64,000 nucleotides of DNA from Blepharisma japonicum (taxonomy: Eukaryota; Ciliophora; Heterotrichea; Heterotrichida; Blepharismidae): NCBI GenBank assembly GCA_949751835.1, contig CATKHK010000034.1, positions 186,001 through 250,000 of the forward strand, read 5' to 3'. The first letter of the stretch is position 1. Each line of letters opens with the position of its first letter. Positions 43,643 through 54,280 of the stretch are shown in pieces. The position numbers were made by a program, and so were the translations under genes. The notes below the pieces were generated by a model. The model did not search any database. It saw nothing but the letters and a program-made list of their open reading frames with translations, and was not told the DNA's origin.

Positions 43643-45742
43643 ATGGATATCCCTAAAATCCTGGAATGCTTGAAGGATTTTCATCAAAATGCGATTGTCA
43701 GAGATGAAATCATCAACTTCAGAGAAGATATTAGATCACTAATTAACACCTCATTGCAGAATGGGCTTCTTCGGTCCATTCAATCAAAAACAGTTGTATT
43801 TCCGGAATTTGCAAAAAATTCTTATGTACACAAATTAAATAATTTACTCCCTAAGTCTACAGAATCACAGAATCTCAATATTTTTCAACAATTTGCAAAA
43901 TATTCTACTAAAATCAAGCCAAAAGTTAGTATTCCTACCACTCTTTTGAAAATTGATAATAGCTCAGTTCCCTCTATATTATTCACAAGCCAAGATGGGT
44001 CTATTGAAGTTCAATCAAGTAAAGTTGTAGAAGATGAGTTTTTTGAGCCTTTTGCAAATAAAAGAGATTCTTTCATTCCATTATTTTGCTATAAATTAAA
44101 GAGTAAAGGTGTTTCACTTTTATTCTCAGCTGATTCTGCTAAAAATGCATGGAAATCTGCAGAAAGTAATGCTTTATTGCAATACTTCATTAATAGCAAA
44201 TGCAATCCGTTATCAATTATAAGAGTTGTCTGAAGAAAACATTCAAAATCTAAATACTACACTATTATAAACCGTTCAAAAACTATTTATAGATCTTTCA
44301 AAACTCCACAGAGAAATAAAAAACGATCTATGACTCTAAATAAATCTTATTCAAATTTATGCGATTTTAAATATATGAACATGATGCAGCCTCTTTCACA
44401 ATCAATTAATAACCCTTTCAAGCTTAAATTAAAGCCTCAGGAGTTTATTAGATCAAAATTGGTTCGTTCTAGAACTGAAATTCCTCATAAATCAAATAAA
44501 ACAAATAATTTCCCACTTGAAGCATCATTGAGCTCAGAATGTATTTTAGAAGAAGATGACCTTAGTGTTCAAGAAAAATCATTTTCGCTTGATGAAATTA
44601 TATTTAATGATGCACGAGATAGAGGATTTGTTGTAAATACCAAAGAAATTGAGAGTTGCTATGGGATAGAAGTTAACACGAAAATTCCACAAATAGAAAA
44701 GATGCTCGAAGAAATTGTGAATTTTTTAAATACACAGTTATTTTATCAGCAAGGTCTTGATGGGATTGTATTGGATTTTATACAAGATAAAAATCAAAAT
44801 TGATTTTTTTTAGAATGTAATGAATATTTAATTGATAGCAAACTCCCAATCGAAATAAGGAGGATAAAAAATAAGCAAATGAAAATACTGAAGACGAGAA
44901 GAGCAAGATCTTTTGATGAAACAGTTAAAAAGAAGTCAGAAGGGAAAGCAAAAGAAAATAGCCTGCAAAGATCCCATGAAGATGACAAAAATGAAAATGT
45001 GCTTCCTTTTAAAATAAGGAAAAAGCCAAGCAAAGTCAATAAAACAAGCATAGATAGTGAAAAAGAATTACTTGTGAGATACAACACTATAAATGAAAAG
45101 CTGAACAAAATAATATCAAGTAAAAAGCTGGTCTTTTCAAAACATTATTTAGATGAGCCCATTAACAATTATCCTATCAACAGTACCTTTTCATCACCAT
45201 ATAATGATAAGAAGAGCAATCAGGTTTATCAATTTCAAACAAGCAAAAAGAAATTGTTAAATAAACAAGTAGATTCTTTATGAAACGATAAGCAGCATGC
45301 TTACACAAAAAAATGTTTTGCTGATACTGTTGATCATTTTGATGAAATTATCTCTAAGATCAAAATGGCAAAGACAGGCTTCAAAAATTTAGTTGAAAAA
45401 TATGGAGGTTCTGAATTTTGGGACAGTTTTATTGTTTCTCTGTATAATCAAATTTTATCATCTGAAACCCTGAGCAGGCATTTTAAGACTTCACAGCTCA
45501 AAGATTTTGAAAGAATCCATTCAGGAATTTTTAAAATATTCAGTGGCAGTGTTGGTTTAGAACTTAGAAGAAAGATTAGATCTGTTCATCATCATTTGGG
45601 CATAAGTGAAAAGGATTTTGACTGCTATACTGAGATTTTTTTTAAAACCCTTGACGAGTTTCGAGTGCAAGAAGAAGACAAACAATTAATTGCATCTCAA
45701 ATAAAATCAATGAAAGGCCTTATTTGTAAGCAGGTACAATAG
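43643..45742 (+). CDS. Truncated-hemoglobin fusion protein, array gene 8 (subfamily A)
   Basis: 699 residues, three TGA-Trp codons. The A-type leader is clear: PKILECLKDFHQNAIVRDEI. SIPTTL is at about 95, SIIRVVW at about 190 and SINNPFKLKL at about 253. The middle block is well kept, SCYGIEVNTKIPQIEKM (about 337) and IVLDFIQDKNQNWFFLECNE, with Asn for Lys at the end. The linker has LPFKIRKKPS (about 453) and RYNTINEKLN, where Tyr replaces the usual Cys; there is no Cys-Pro pair. The globin domain from about 580 has KYGGSEFWDSF (TGG), LYNQILSSE, FSGSVGLELRR and proximal-type His649 in RSVHHHLGIS. The spacer before it is only 132 bases, the shortest between array members. The tail is KGLICKQ. 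Confidence 0.85.
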
Positions 45743-46161
45743 AACCGTATTAGTCTTATGAAATTAGCTAAGATTAGCTTAGATATGAATTTAAAATAAA
45801 TTTTATATTCCCATAATAGGCATTCTTTTAATATCTTAAAGCAATAAAAACTAAATTTATTCAATAATTAAAAATAGCAAAAATTTTGTTGATGTTATGA
45901 AATCTATTAATCATTTGTTAATTTATAATAATTTTAAGTATTCAGTTTAGAGCAAAAAATTTATGATTTAGACTTCATAAATAAAAATAGCATTGCCATC
46001 AGAAATCAACTTTTATCGACGCTAAAGCTTTATTTTTTATCATAATCTTAATTTATAGAGTGCGTAAATATTATAAGATTAAATAGTAAGATGCTTACTC
46101 ATCAATTTTTTGCTTAGATCCTTTATTTTATTTTCTGTAACTGCATCAGTAATCTTATAAA
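45743..46161. other. Intergenic spacer between array genes 8 and 9
   Basis: 419 bases, AT-rich, no gene or notable repeat. Confidence 0.5.
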
Positions 46162-48189
46162 ATGGATATCAAACTAATGCAAGAAGCATTGAGAGAAAGT
46201 CTCAATCTTTATGATAAGCAAGAAGACGAAAAATTAAGTGACAATTCGCCTATGCTAGACATTTTATCTTATGGAGATCTTGAAAATCTCAAAAGAGACC
46301 ATGATCTGAATTTCTCACAAATTAGAAAAAAACAAAATACCTTGCCAAAGCTGAAAAATGGTATAAAAACAGATATTTTTAGCTTATTAGCACAATTTTC
46401 GAATTCAAGCAATATCAATGTAAATATCCCGGCCTCACTTGTCAAAATCGCCAATAGTGAAGTTCCGTGCTTGGTTCAGACCAAGAAAAATGGACAAGTT
46501 ATATCCAGGCCCTGTCAACTCAGCGAATATGTAAATTTATTCTCAAAAAAAAATTCAATAGAAGGACCATTGTACATTTATAAAGGTCCTGATAAAAAGA
46601 CTGTTCCTATTTACTCAAAAGAAGGTGCAGAAGCTTCTTTCGATTCAAATCAAGAGAATTCATGTTTACAAAATTATATAAAATGTATTTCAAGCCAAAT
46701 ATCCATAATAAGAGTTTTGTGGAAATTGAATAGAAAGTGTAAATATTTTACCATAGTAAACAGAAAAAAAATCTGTAAAAAGCAAAGAGAAGCCCCAAAA
46801 TCGCCTCAGAATAGTAGTTTCAACATTAAACATAAGTACGGACTCCCATTAAACAATTTTCGGTATGTAAGCATGATTATGCAGACTTCAAAATCGATTA
46901 ATAATCCTTATAGAGTTTCTCCTGTATCCTCTCCTGAAAGAATGATATCTAAATTCCATGAATCATCATCAACCTCCAAACTGCTAAAAGTTCCAGTCGG
47001 TGATAATACTCCTATTCGTAATTTTGAAGAAAATAATCAAGATTGTGTTTTAAATACTGAAAGTTCGGATGATGTTCTAATCGTCCAAAATTTCATAAGA
47101 CATCCCAGCATTGAAGCAATGATGATTGAAATTGCATCATTTTTAAATAAAAATATTTATCAAGATGAAGGTGTCAAAGGAATCGTAGCTGATTTTATTC
47201 GAGATCCAGAAAAAAAGTGGGTGTTAATTTCCTGTAAAGAAGTAACTACAAATTTCCAAACCCCAAATGGGTCGACAAGAGTCGTAAAAAATTCAAGAAG
47301 AGGCTCATCAAATTCCAATAAAAGTCTAATCCCATCCAGTAATGAAAGTAACATACAAAGAGAAAAAGTTAGCATTGAAATTAAGATAGAAAAAGAGCCT
47401 GGAGAGAAAAAAGAATTGGAAATGATTCATGAGCTGCCATTCAAAATCAGAAATACACAAAAACAGCAAAGAGACCTCACAATAAATACAGAAGAAGCTT
47501 TCCTTGAAAAATGAACAAAAGTTAATGCGAAACTTGAGCGTGTTATTAATTTGAATTCACCATCTATTGGAAGTCCTAAGAATACTTATTTAAATGAACC
47601 GGATATTAGTAGCTATCAAATGTCTTCCTATCTTCCAAAATTGCAGCTCCCTCGCTTAAGTCACGAGGCTAGTGATCCTTCTAACAGCCTCCAATGCCCT
47701 TATTTAAGACATAGGGCAAGTAGCGACTCAATTAATCCAGCAAATAGCTGCACTACATCAGATGTGAGTCGAAAACTTATACTTGATGCTGTTAATAAAA
47801 TCGATGAAATGAAGATGAACACTGAGCTAGCAAAGGTGAAAAGCCAAAATTTGGTCAAAAAGTATGGTGGAAATGAATTTTGGACAGAATTCATAAAATC
47901 CCTGTATCGAAAAGTAATGGGAAATAGTGATTTATGTAAACATTTCTCAAACTCTGATTTGAAAATGATAATATGTGGAATGTGCCAAATCTTTAATGGG
48001 AATGCAACTTTTGAATTTAGAAGAAGTGTGAAAAAATCTCATGAAAATAGGAATATTTTTGGATGGGAATTTGATCTGTATTCTGAGCTGTTTCAGAACA
48101 CCTTAAATGAGTTTGGGATTGAAGAAGAAGATAAACAGATAATAATGACGCAAATAATCTCAATGAAATGCCTGATTTGCAGATATTAA
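46162..48189 (+). CDS. Truncated-hemoglobin fusion protein, array gene 9 (subfamily B)
   Basis: 675 residues with a single TGA-Trp codon, in the linker (WTKVNAKLE). The leader is longer than in other B members (MDIKLMQEALRESLNLYDKQ) but lacks the LKDxH signature of A; the shared block starts LPKLKNGIKTDIFSLLAQFS. NIPASL is at about 87 and SINNPYRVSP at about 244. The middle block has DVLIVQNFIRHPSIEAM (about 303) and IVADFIRDPEKKWVLISCKE. The linker includes LPFKIRNTQK (about 425) and QCPYLRHR (about 511). The globin domain from about 562 has GGNEFWTEF (TGG) and FNGNATFEFRRSV. Proximal-type His627 is kept in KKSHENRNIF, but the usual GI turn is changed to NI and is followed by a Trp (FGWEFDLYS). 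The tail is KCLICRY. Confidence 0.85.
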
Positions 48190-48640
48190 ATTAATAAATT
48201 ATTTATTAGATTTTTTAATTATTGGAGATTAATAAAATTCTTTGATTATTGAGTAAAATATCTCTAAAAAGTCAATTTAAAGTAAAAAATATCATTTAAA
48301 TTAATTATCAATCAGTTTTATAAAATTTATGAAAACAAGAGAAAATTGCATGGCGTATTGATCCATTTTGTATTTGAAGATTATAGGCATCTTTATAAAT
48401 ATTAATTCCTTTAATGAGAGGTTGAATTAGAAAGAATGATATCATTTTGATTGCAATTCGATTAACTTCTGCCTTGTTATCTCATTTCTTTTACTTTATT
48501 TTATCATTTTTAATATATCAACCATTAAGAAGAATAAATTATAGCAAAATAAAATTCATGGATATTTTTTTAAAAACTGTACAGCGGTTTGATTTTTTTT
48601 TTGTTTGTTTATCTTACGAACTTTTATTAAAATTAATAAC
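48190..48640. other. Intergenic spacer between array genes 9 and 10
   Basis: 451 bases, AT-rich. A hydrophobic open stretch begins near 48447 and runs into the next gene in another frame, but has no ATG at its start and no family resemblance. I take it to be chance. Confidence 0.5.
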
Positions 48641-50728
48641 ATGGAAAACACAGTCTTTATCGAGCGCCTTAAAAGTTCTCATCAGAATGCCTTAGAGGAT
48701 TATGACAATATTGAGTTTAAGGTGGATTTACTAGCACTTATTCATAACTCAACTAAAAAGGGATTATTGAACCCAAGCAATAAAAGTTTTTCTTACAGTA
48801 ATCCTTACCTTGAAAAATCAGTAGGAAAGTTAAATAGCTTACTTCCAAAAGGATCAAAGAGCTTCAAACTCAATATTTTTGAGTCAATAGTAAGAAACTT
48901 AAAATGCAGCAGTCTTAGCCTAAATTTACCAACTAGTCTTATACGACTTGAAAACTGCTTAAAACCATATTTAATACAAACAAATTCTTCAGGAAAAGTT
49001 CTTTTCAAAGAAAGCAACGATCATGAATTTTTTAGTATTTTTAACACAAAATCTAGCACAGATGTATCTATCTTTTGCTATAAAATTCCGTATAAAGGCT
49101 TTGTTTCAATATATAGTAAAGATGAAACTGAGTCAGCTTGAAAATCATCAATAGAAGAATGCGATATAATACAAGAGTTTATTAAATGCAGGACTAACCA
49201 AATATCAATTACTAGAGTTCTATGAAGACTTGGGCAGCCAACAAAATATTTTACTATAATAAAAAGAAATAAAATAAAAAGCCGCCCAAGAATCAATCCA
49301 AGAATAAATCAAAACAGCAATAAATTTCATAGGAAAAGTTCCTCATCTGAATATTCAAATTTCAAATACACAGATTTTCTTCAAAAAACATCACAGTCAA
49401 TTAATAATCCTTTCAAAGTCCAGCAAAGAGGACAAAAAAGGAGCAAGTCCTTAGTTGTTAGTCAGTCAAGAAAGGAAAAAAAAGAACAAAAAGAAGGAAC
49501 AATAAGCCAAACTCAATTTTTAAATGACAATAATACACTAGAAGAAATCAGTAATGAAATAGAAAACGAAAGCAATCTAATTTTGACAACTGAAAAGCCT
49601 GAAGATTGCTTTACATTTGATTATAAAGTTAAAACTACAGAAATTGAAGGAATGATTTCTCAGTTAGTCGATTTTTTAAATAATAAGGTATTGGTAAATA
49701 AAGAAATTTCCGGAATCGTACTTGACTTTATACAAAGCAAAGACAAAAAGTGATTTCTGCTTGATTGCAAAGAGTGCTCTATTGAAAGTAAAGACAAAGA
49801 AGGATTAAAAAGAAAAAATTCTAAAATTATCCATCACCAAAGAACACAGAGTTATCCAGAGTTAAAAATTAATATTTTGGAAGAAAACGAATCAAAACAG
49901 AGCGATTTCATTCATAAAATAGACAATTTGCCAAATGATGCTTTTAGAAATATCAAATCAAGGCAGCTTTCTTTGAAAAAGGCAAAAGTTTGCCCGGCTA
50001 TTGAAATTTCAGAATCCATTGAAAATGATTTATTTAAAAGATGCTCTCAAGTATCAGAAAAAATTGATAAGATTATTAAAACAAATCATCTTCCTCCAAT
50101 CTCCAATTATTTAGTTAAAGACCAATGCATTAACATTTACAATGATCGTATAAATTCAAATTCTCAAAAGTCAAAATCACAGATCCCAAGTCCTAATGAT
50201 TTGGATTATTTAAAACCTTCATTTCCTTGTTTGCAACACAATTTATTATCAAGGCACAGAGCTCAAAGAAATAAACCTCTATGAAACGATGAAAGCCACG
50301 CCTTCACCAAAAAGCACTATTACGACATTGTAGAGTTGTATGATGAAATGAAATTAAATTCCAAAAGCACTTCTTCGAACCAAAATTTCGTTTCCAAATA
50401 TGGAGGAGACGAGTTTTGAAATAAATTTGTTATAAAGCTATTTCAAAAGTTAATTTCAGAAAGCAAATTAAATAAGCGTTTTGCGAATTCGAATCAAAAA
50501 ATGATTTTATCAGGACTTCATAAAGTTTTCAGTGGAAATGTGTCTCTTGAGTTTAGGAGGTCTATAAGAACAATTCATCAAAATTTAGGAATTTCAGAAG
50601 AAGAATTTAATTTGTTTCTTGATAAGATGGAAGAAGCACTTGACGAGTTTCGAATAGAGGAAAATGATAAAGTTTTCATTATGTCACAAATCAGATCAAT
50701 GATGTGTTTGGTATGCAAATCACATTAA
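48641..50728 (+). CDS. Truncated-hemoglobin fusion protein, array gene 10 (subfamily A)
   Basis: 695 residues, five TGA-Trp codons. I start it at the ATG of MENTVFIERLKSSHQNALED, which aligns with the A-type leader; the frame is open upstream to 48605, but without an ATG. NLPTSL is at about 95, ITRVLW at about 189 and SINNPFKVQQ at about 252. The middle block begins DCFTFDYKVKTTEIEGM (about 322) and continues IVLDFIQSKDKKWFLLDCKE. The linker has VCPAIEIS (about 451) before RCSQVSEKID (about 466), so the Cys-Pro pair lies upstream of its usual place. The globin domain from about 582 has KYGGDEFWNKF (TGA), an altered helix B (LFQKLISES, Phe in place of Tyr) and proximal-type His646 in RTIHQNLGIS. 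The tail is CLVCKSH. Confidence 0.85.
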
Positions 50729-51599
50729 ATAAGTATCTCTATATGATTTTTATTTTTCATTCAGTAAATAAGTAAGTCAGTAAATGATTTGAAATATAAA
50801 TTAATATGGATTTTTTATTTAAAATAATTTATAGTTTAAACCTTTAGAAGTTAGGCTTTGCTTTTAAAATAATATTAATTATTTAGTAGATGAATATATT
50901 TTGCAAAATAAATTTTTTTAAACGATTTAATAAAACTATTTACCTAAATGTTTATTTACAAAAAAAATGTTAATTAATATCGATTGTTATAAATTATTTC
51001 TGCGAATTTAACTTAAATTTTCAATGATTCAGCATTTGGATCACACTGCCGTTAATTTCTTGGCGTTTTCTAAAATCAGTATTAAACCCATAATTTTAAC
51101 GCCATACTGATCAATCCTTTTGATTTTAATTGGAAATCAAGCCACAAAAAAGGGGTCATAAAGCGCCGAGATTGCTTCCAAAATTAAGGAAAATTGTTTG
51201 AAATTTTTACCAAGCACAAATTATTCTTGTATAGCACAAATACTCATGCAAAATATATATTTGAGTTTTAAGAAAATCAAGAAATTTGTCCAATGGTTCG
51301 TTGTATTATTAAAAATTAGTGCCTTTATATGATTTCCAGTGAGATATTGAAGTGCTTTGATATCATAGAATGATGAATAGGTTATACAATAAATAAAAAG
51401 GAAAGAAAGGATATTTTTCCTCCAAATAAGATTTAAATAGTTTACATGTATGCTTAAGAAATCATTCCAAAAGGAGTTATTATAAATTATCACTTATTAA
51501 GTCAAAATTTTTAAGGTTTCTCCTCTATGTGTTTAATTTGTTCATTTTAAACCGTAAAAATTTTGCTCATTTTCTATTTATAAGCTTTATAAAATCCAA
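50729..51599. other. Long intergenic spacer between array genes 10 and 11
   Basis: 871 bases, the longest gap in the window. Most of it is AT-rich and empty. Between about 51024 and 51180 the G+C content rises visibly; this island holds a 45-codon ATG frame (separate entry) and a pair of interleaved complementary segments. A minus-strand open stretch (51221-51493) has no ATG and I do not accept it as a gene. Confidence 0.5.
51024..51161 (+). CDS. Possible 45-aa small ORF in a GC-richer island
   Basis: An ATG frame of 45 codons ends in TAA, with one TGA read as Trp (TPYWSILLI). The start is MIQHLDHTAVNF and the end GNQATKKGS, with a hydrophobic stretch between. I recognise no family, and it is short enough to be chance, although the local base composition is less AT-rich than its surroundings. 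It could also be a fragment of an older gene. The same DNA contains complementary segments that could fold as an RNA. Confidence 0.25.
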
Positions 51600-53720
51600 A
51601 TGGAAACGATGGAATTGCCAGTGATTTTGAAAGACTTGAAAAATGAGAGTTTTCTTAAGGAAATTTCCATCTTCCAAGAAGATATAGATAATTTTATACT
51701 TGATTCAGTGAAGAAAGGTATTTTAAAAGGTGTAAAAATAGACGGGATAAGCAATCCTATATCAAGCCAAAACTGTTATATTAAGAGAATAAATAGTTTG
51801 CTTCCGAAGGCTAATGCTAAAATTAGCTTATATAAATTATTGGCAATGCATGCAAATGATTTTAAATGTCAAGTAAATATTCCAGCAACCCTTCTAAAAT
51901 TAGGAAAAATGGATATTCAGTCACATTTAATTTTTACAAATGGACATGGACAGGTGTCTGTAAAAAAATGTGATGAAAAAGAATATTTTGATTTTAAAAA
52001 AGAAAAATGCAATAAAACCTTTCCATTGTGTTGCTTAAAACATGAAAATGAAGACATAACTTCAATATTTTCTAGAGACTCAGCAATTTCAGAATGGAAG
52101 AAAGCTTCAGATAAATCAATAATGCAACAATTCATAGAACTTAAATCCAATCCCACAACAATAGTAAGAGTCTTATGGAGGAAAAATATGAAAAACAAAT
52201 ATTTCATTATTATAAATAAAAATAAATACCCTATACAACGTTCAAATACCTCGAGCAGTCAATTTCCACTCTTTCGCGGGCGAAGAAGATCAAATACCGA
52301 TGTAACTGAATATGATGAAAAGCTGCACAAAATTGATAATAATTTCCAAGCACCTTCTCATGCTAGAAATAGATCCCATTCAGATGCATCCGATTTTAAA
52401 AGCATTCAAATCAAAAAAAGAAGATTAAGTTATGCTCCATATCCAGGTATAAAATTAATGAATGTCCAACACTCCCATTCCAATTTTTCTCCTTCAAAGA
52501 TTAAAAAAGACTTCAAAAGAGCTGATTCAAATGATTCCAATGAAAGAATTTCTCCAAAGAAAGATGTTTTGCCTCAAATAAATGTAGCATCAGGTGTAAT
52601 AAAAGAAGAAGAAAACAGGAAATATTTTGTTATCACTAAAGACACTGAAAGTTGCTATGCGATAGAGAGCTATAAAAAATCGCCAGAAATTGAAGGTATG
52701 ATTAATCAGATTGTTGCTTTCTTGAATTCCTGCGCTTTTAGCAGTAAGAATCAACTTAAAGGGATAGTGGCTGATTTTATACAGGATTCAGAAAACAAAT
52801 GGGTATTATTGGATTGCAAAGATTGTTTAACTGAAGCAAATTTAAATATAAATCTCACAAAACTGCAGAAACTAGAGTCAACAAAAAGATCAAAATCTAC
52901 ACAGAATTTGCTAATCACAGCTGAAGCGAATTCGACTGGTAATAATATCCACAAACCTGATGTAATTTTTAGAAATCCAAATTTAAATAAAGGAACTTCG
53001 AAAAAAAATACATTAAGGAATGAAACTTGTAAAATTGATCTAATAGATTTAGGCCCTACAAAAATAACCGATAAAGAAGAAATCAATGAATCTCAAGTAG
53101 ATACAGATGAAACCCCGAATAGGAAAAATTCAGAATACACAACAAGTCCTCATGAAAATATCCAAAATAACGCTATTTTATACGGAGCGCAGTTCTTTTC
53201 ACCTATCTTCAAGCTTAAAAATGATTCTTCTCCAGAATGCCAGTCTCAGAGTAAATGTCTATGGAAAGATAATAATTATAGTCATATTCGAAAACACTAT
53301 GTAAATATTGTCAGCAATTTTGATGAAATGGTGACAAGTGTCAAAGTTGCCAAAAAGAAGCAAGAAAATTTAGTAGAAAAATATGGAGGAACAGATTTTT
53401 GGAATCAATTTATACTGTCTTTCTATAGAAAAGTGCTGTCAACTGAAATGCTTAAAAGGCACTTTAAAAATACGAATTTAGAAAATTTTGGAAAAATTGT
53501 TTCTGGGATGTTTAGAATTCTTTCAGGAAGTGTAAACCTCGAATTTCGACGAAAGATACGGGCTGTTCATTCCAATATGAATATTGGGATTACTGAGAGC
53601 GAATTTGATTGCTTTGCTGACATTTTTGTCAATACTTTGAATGATTTCAATGTATCAGAAGAAGATAGGAGTCTGATTATGATTCAAGTAAAGTCTATGA
53701 AGAGGCTAGTTGCTAGATAA
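51600..53720 (+). CDS. Truncated-hemoglobin fusion protein, array gene 11 (subfamily A, outlier)
   Basis: 706 residues, the longest member and the only one without a TGA codon; all its Trp codons are TGG. The leader PVILKDLKNESFLKEISIFQ is A-like. NIPATL is at about 92 and IVRVLWRKN at about 186. The SINNP block is missing, replaced by a basic, Ser/Asn-rich stretch. The middle block is intact: SCYAIESYKKSPEIEGM (about 351) and IVADFIQDSENKWVLLDCKD. The linker lacks LPFKI, the RCxKVNEKID motif and KEQSIKAY, and there is no Cys-Pro pair. The globin domain from about 588 has KYGGTDFWNQF, FYRKVLSTE and proximal-type His657. Two extra residues follow the His (HSNMNIGIT), lengthening the F-G corner. 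The tail is KRLVAR, without Cys. Confidence 0.85.
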   Translation: METMELPVILKDLKNESFLKEISIFQEDIDNFILDSVKKGILKGVKIDGISNPISSQNCYIKRINSLLPKANAKISLYKLLAMHANDFKCQVNIPATLLKLGKMDIQSHLIFTNGHGQVSVKKCDEKEYFDFKKEKCNKTFPLCCLKHENEDITSIFSRDSAISEWKKASDKSIMQQFIELKSNPTTIVRVLWRKNMKNKYFIIINKNKYPIQRSNTSSSQFPLFRGRRRSNTDVTEYDEKLHKIDNNFQAPSHARNRSHSDASDFKSIQIKKRRLSYAPYPGIKLMNVQHSHSNFSPSKIKKDFKRADSNDSNERISPKKDVLPQINVASGVIKEEENRKYFVITKDTESCYAIESYKKSPEIEGMINQIVAFLNSCAFSSKNQLKGIVADFIQDSENKWVLLDCKDCLTEANLNINLTKLQKLESTKRSKSTQNLLITAEANSTGNNIHKPDVIFRNPNLNKGTSKKNTLRNETCKIDLIDLGPTKITDKEEINESQVDTDETPNRKNSEYTTSPHENIQNNAILYGAQFFSPIFKLKNDSSPECQSQSKCLWKDNNYSHIRKHYVNIVSNFDEMVTSVKVAKKKQENLVEKYGGTDFWNQFILSFYRKVLSTEMLKRHFKNTNLENFGKIVSGMFRILSGSVNLEFRRKIRAVHSNMNIGITESEFDCFADIFVNTLNDFNVSEEDRSLIMIQVKSMKRLVAR

Positions 53721-54280
53721 AAAACTGGATATTTTTAAATTTTAACTTATTAGTAACATTTTTTATAAACTCTTTATTATCTTAATCTCTATTTATCCCA
53801 AGCTGTGTAAAAAATTATAATGTTTATATCTTTACTTTTGATCAATAAGCATGCCTTAAGAAATAAGACAAAAACATAAATAAGTGAAATCTTTCATTTT
53901 CATTCAGGAATCCATTTTATAATTGTTTTGCTGTGCAACTGATATGAATCATCCTCATGTCTTCTTTAATATCACAAATAGTGCCTATAAAATTTTTTGG
54001 AAATATAATAAGATTTTTAAGTTTGATATGAATCAAAAATATTCATATTTCTACATTTCAAGGAATTAGAATTTTTGCATACAGTAGCGATATTTGCTAA
54101 ACATTTTTATTGAAAATCCATTTATTTAGAAATTTCCACACATTTCCATATTGCATAATGGTGCAACGATAAATATTTATATGAATCTTATTATTAGTCG
54201 AGAGTATAAAAATTTTCAAACTATTATATGAACTTGCTTTAGTAAATTTTTGCTTTTAAAGGAGATAATTTAATCTTAAA
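53721..54280. other. Intergenic spacer between array genes 11 and 12
   Basis: 560 bases, AT-rich, no gene seen. AGATAAT at 54263-54269 lies 11 bases before the start of gene 12. Confidence 0.5.

Noticed and set aside
48447-48695. Hydrophobic plus-strand open stretch that overlaps the start of array gene 10
   Set aside because: It lacks an ATG at its start and its 3' part lies in a different frame of the well-supported globin gene.
51221-51493. Minus-strand open stretch of 90 codons in the spacer before array gene 11
   Set aside because: It has no ATG at its start, is Ile/Leu/Phe/Asn-rich as chance frames in AT-rich DNA are, and shows no family resemblance.
50729-51599. Search for a tRNA, snRNA or SRP RNA in the longest spacer
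   Set aside because: I looked for tRNA box B-like sequence, U1-U6 landmarks and SRP core motifs and found none; only the unexplained complementary segments at 51061-51110 remain.
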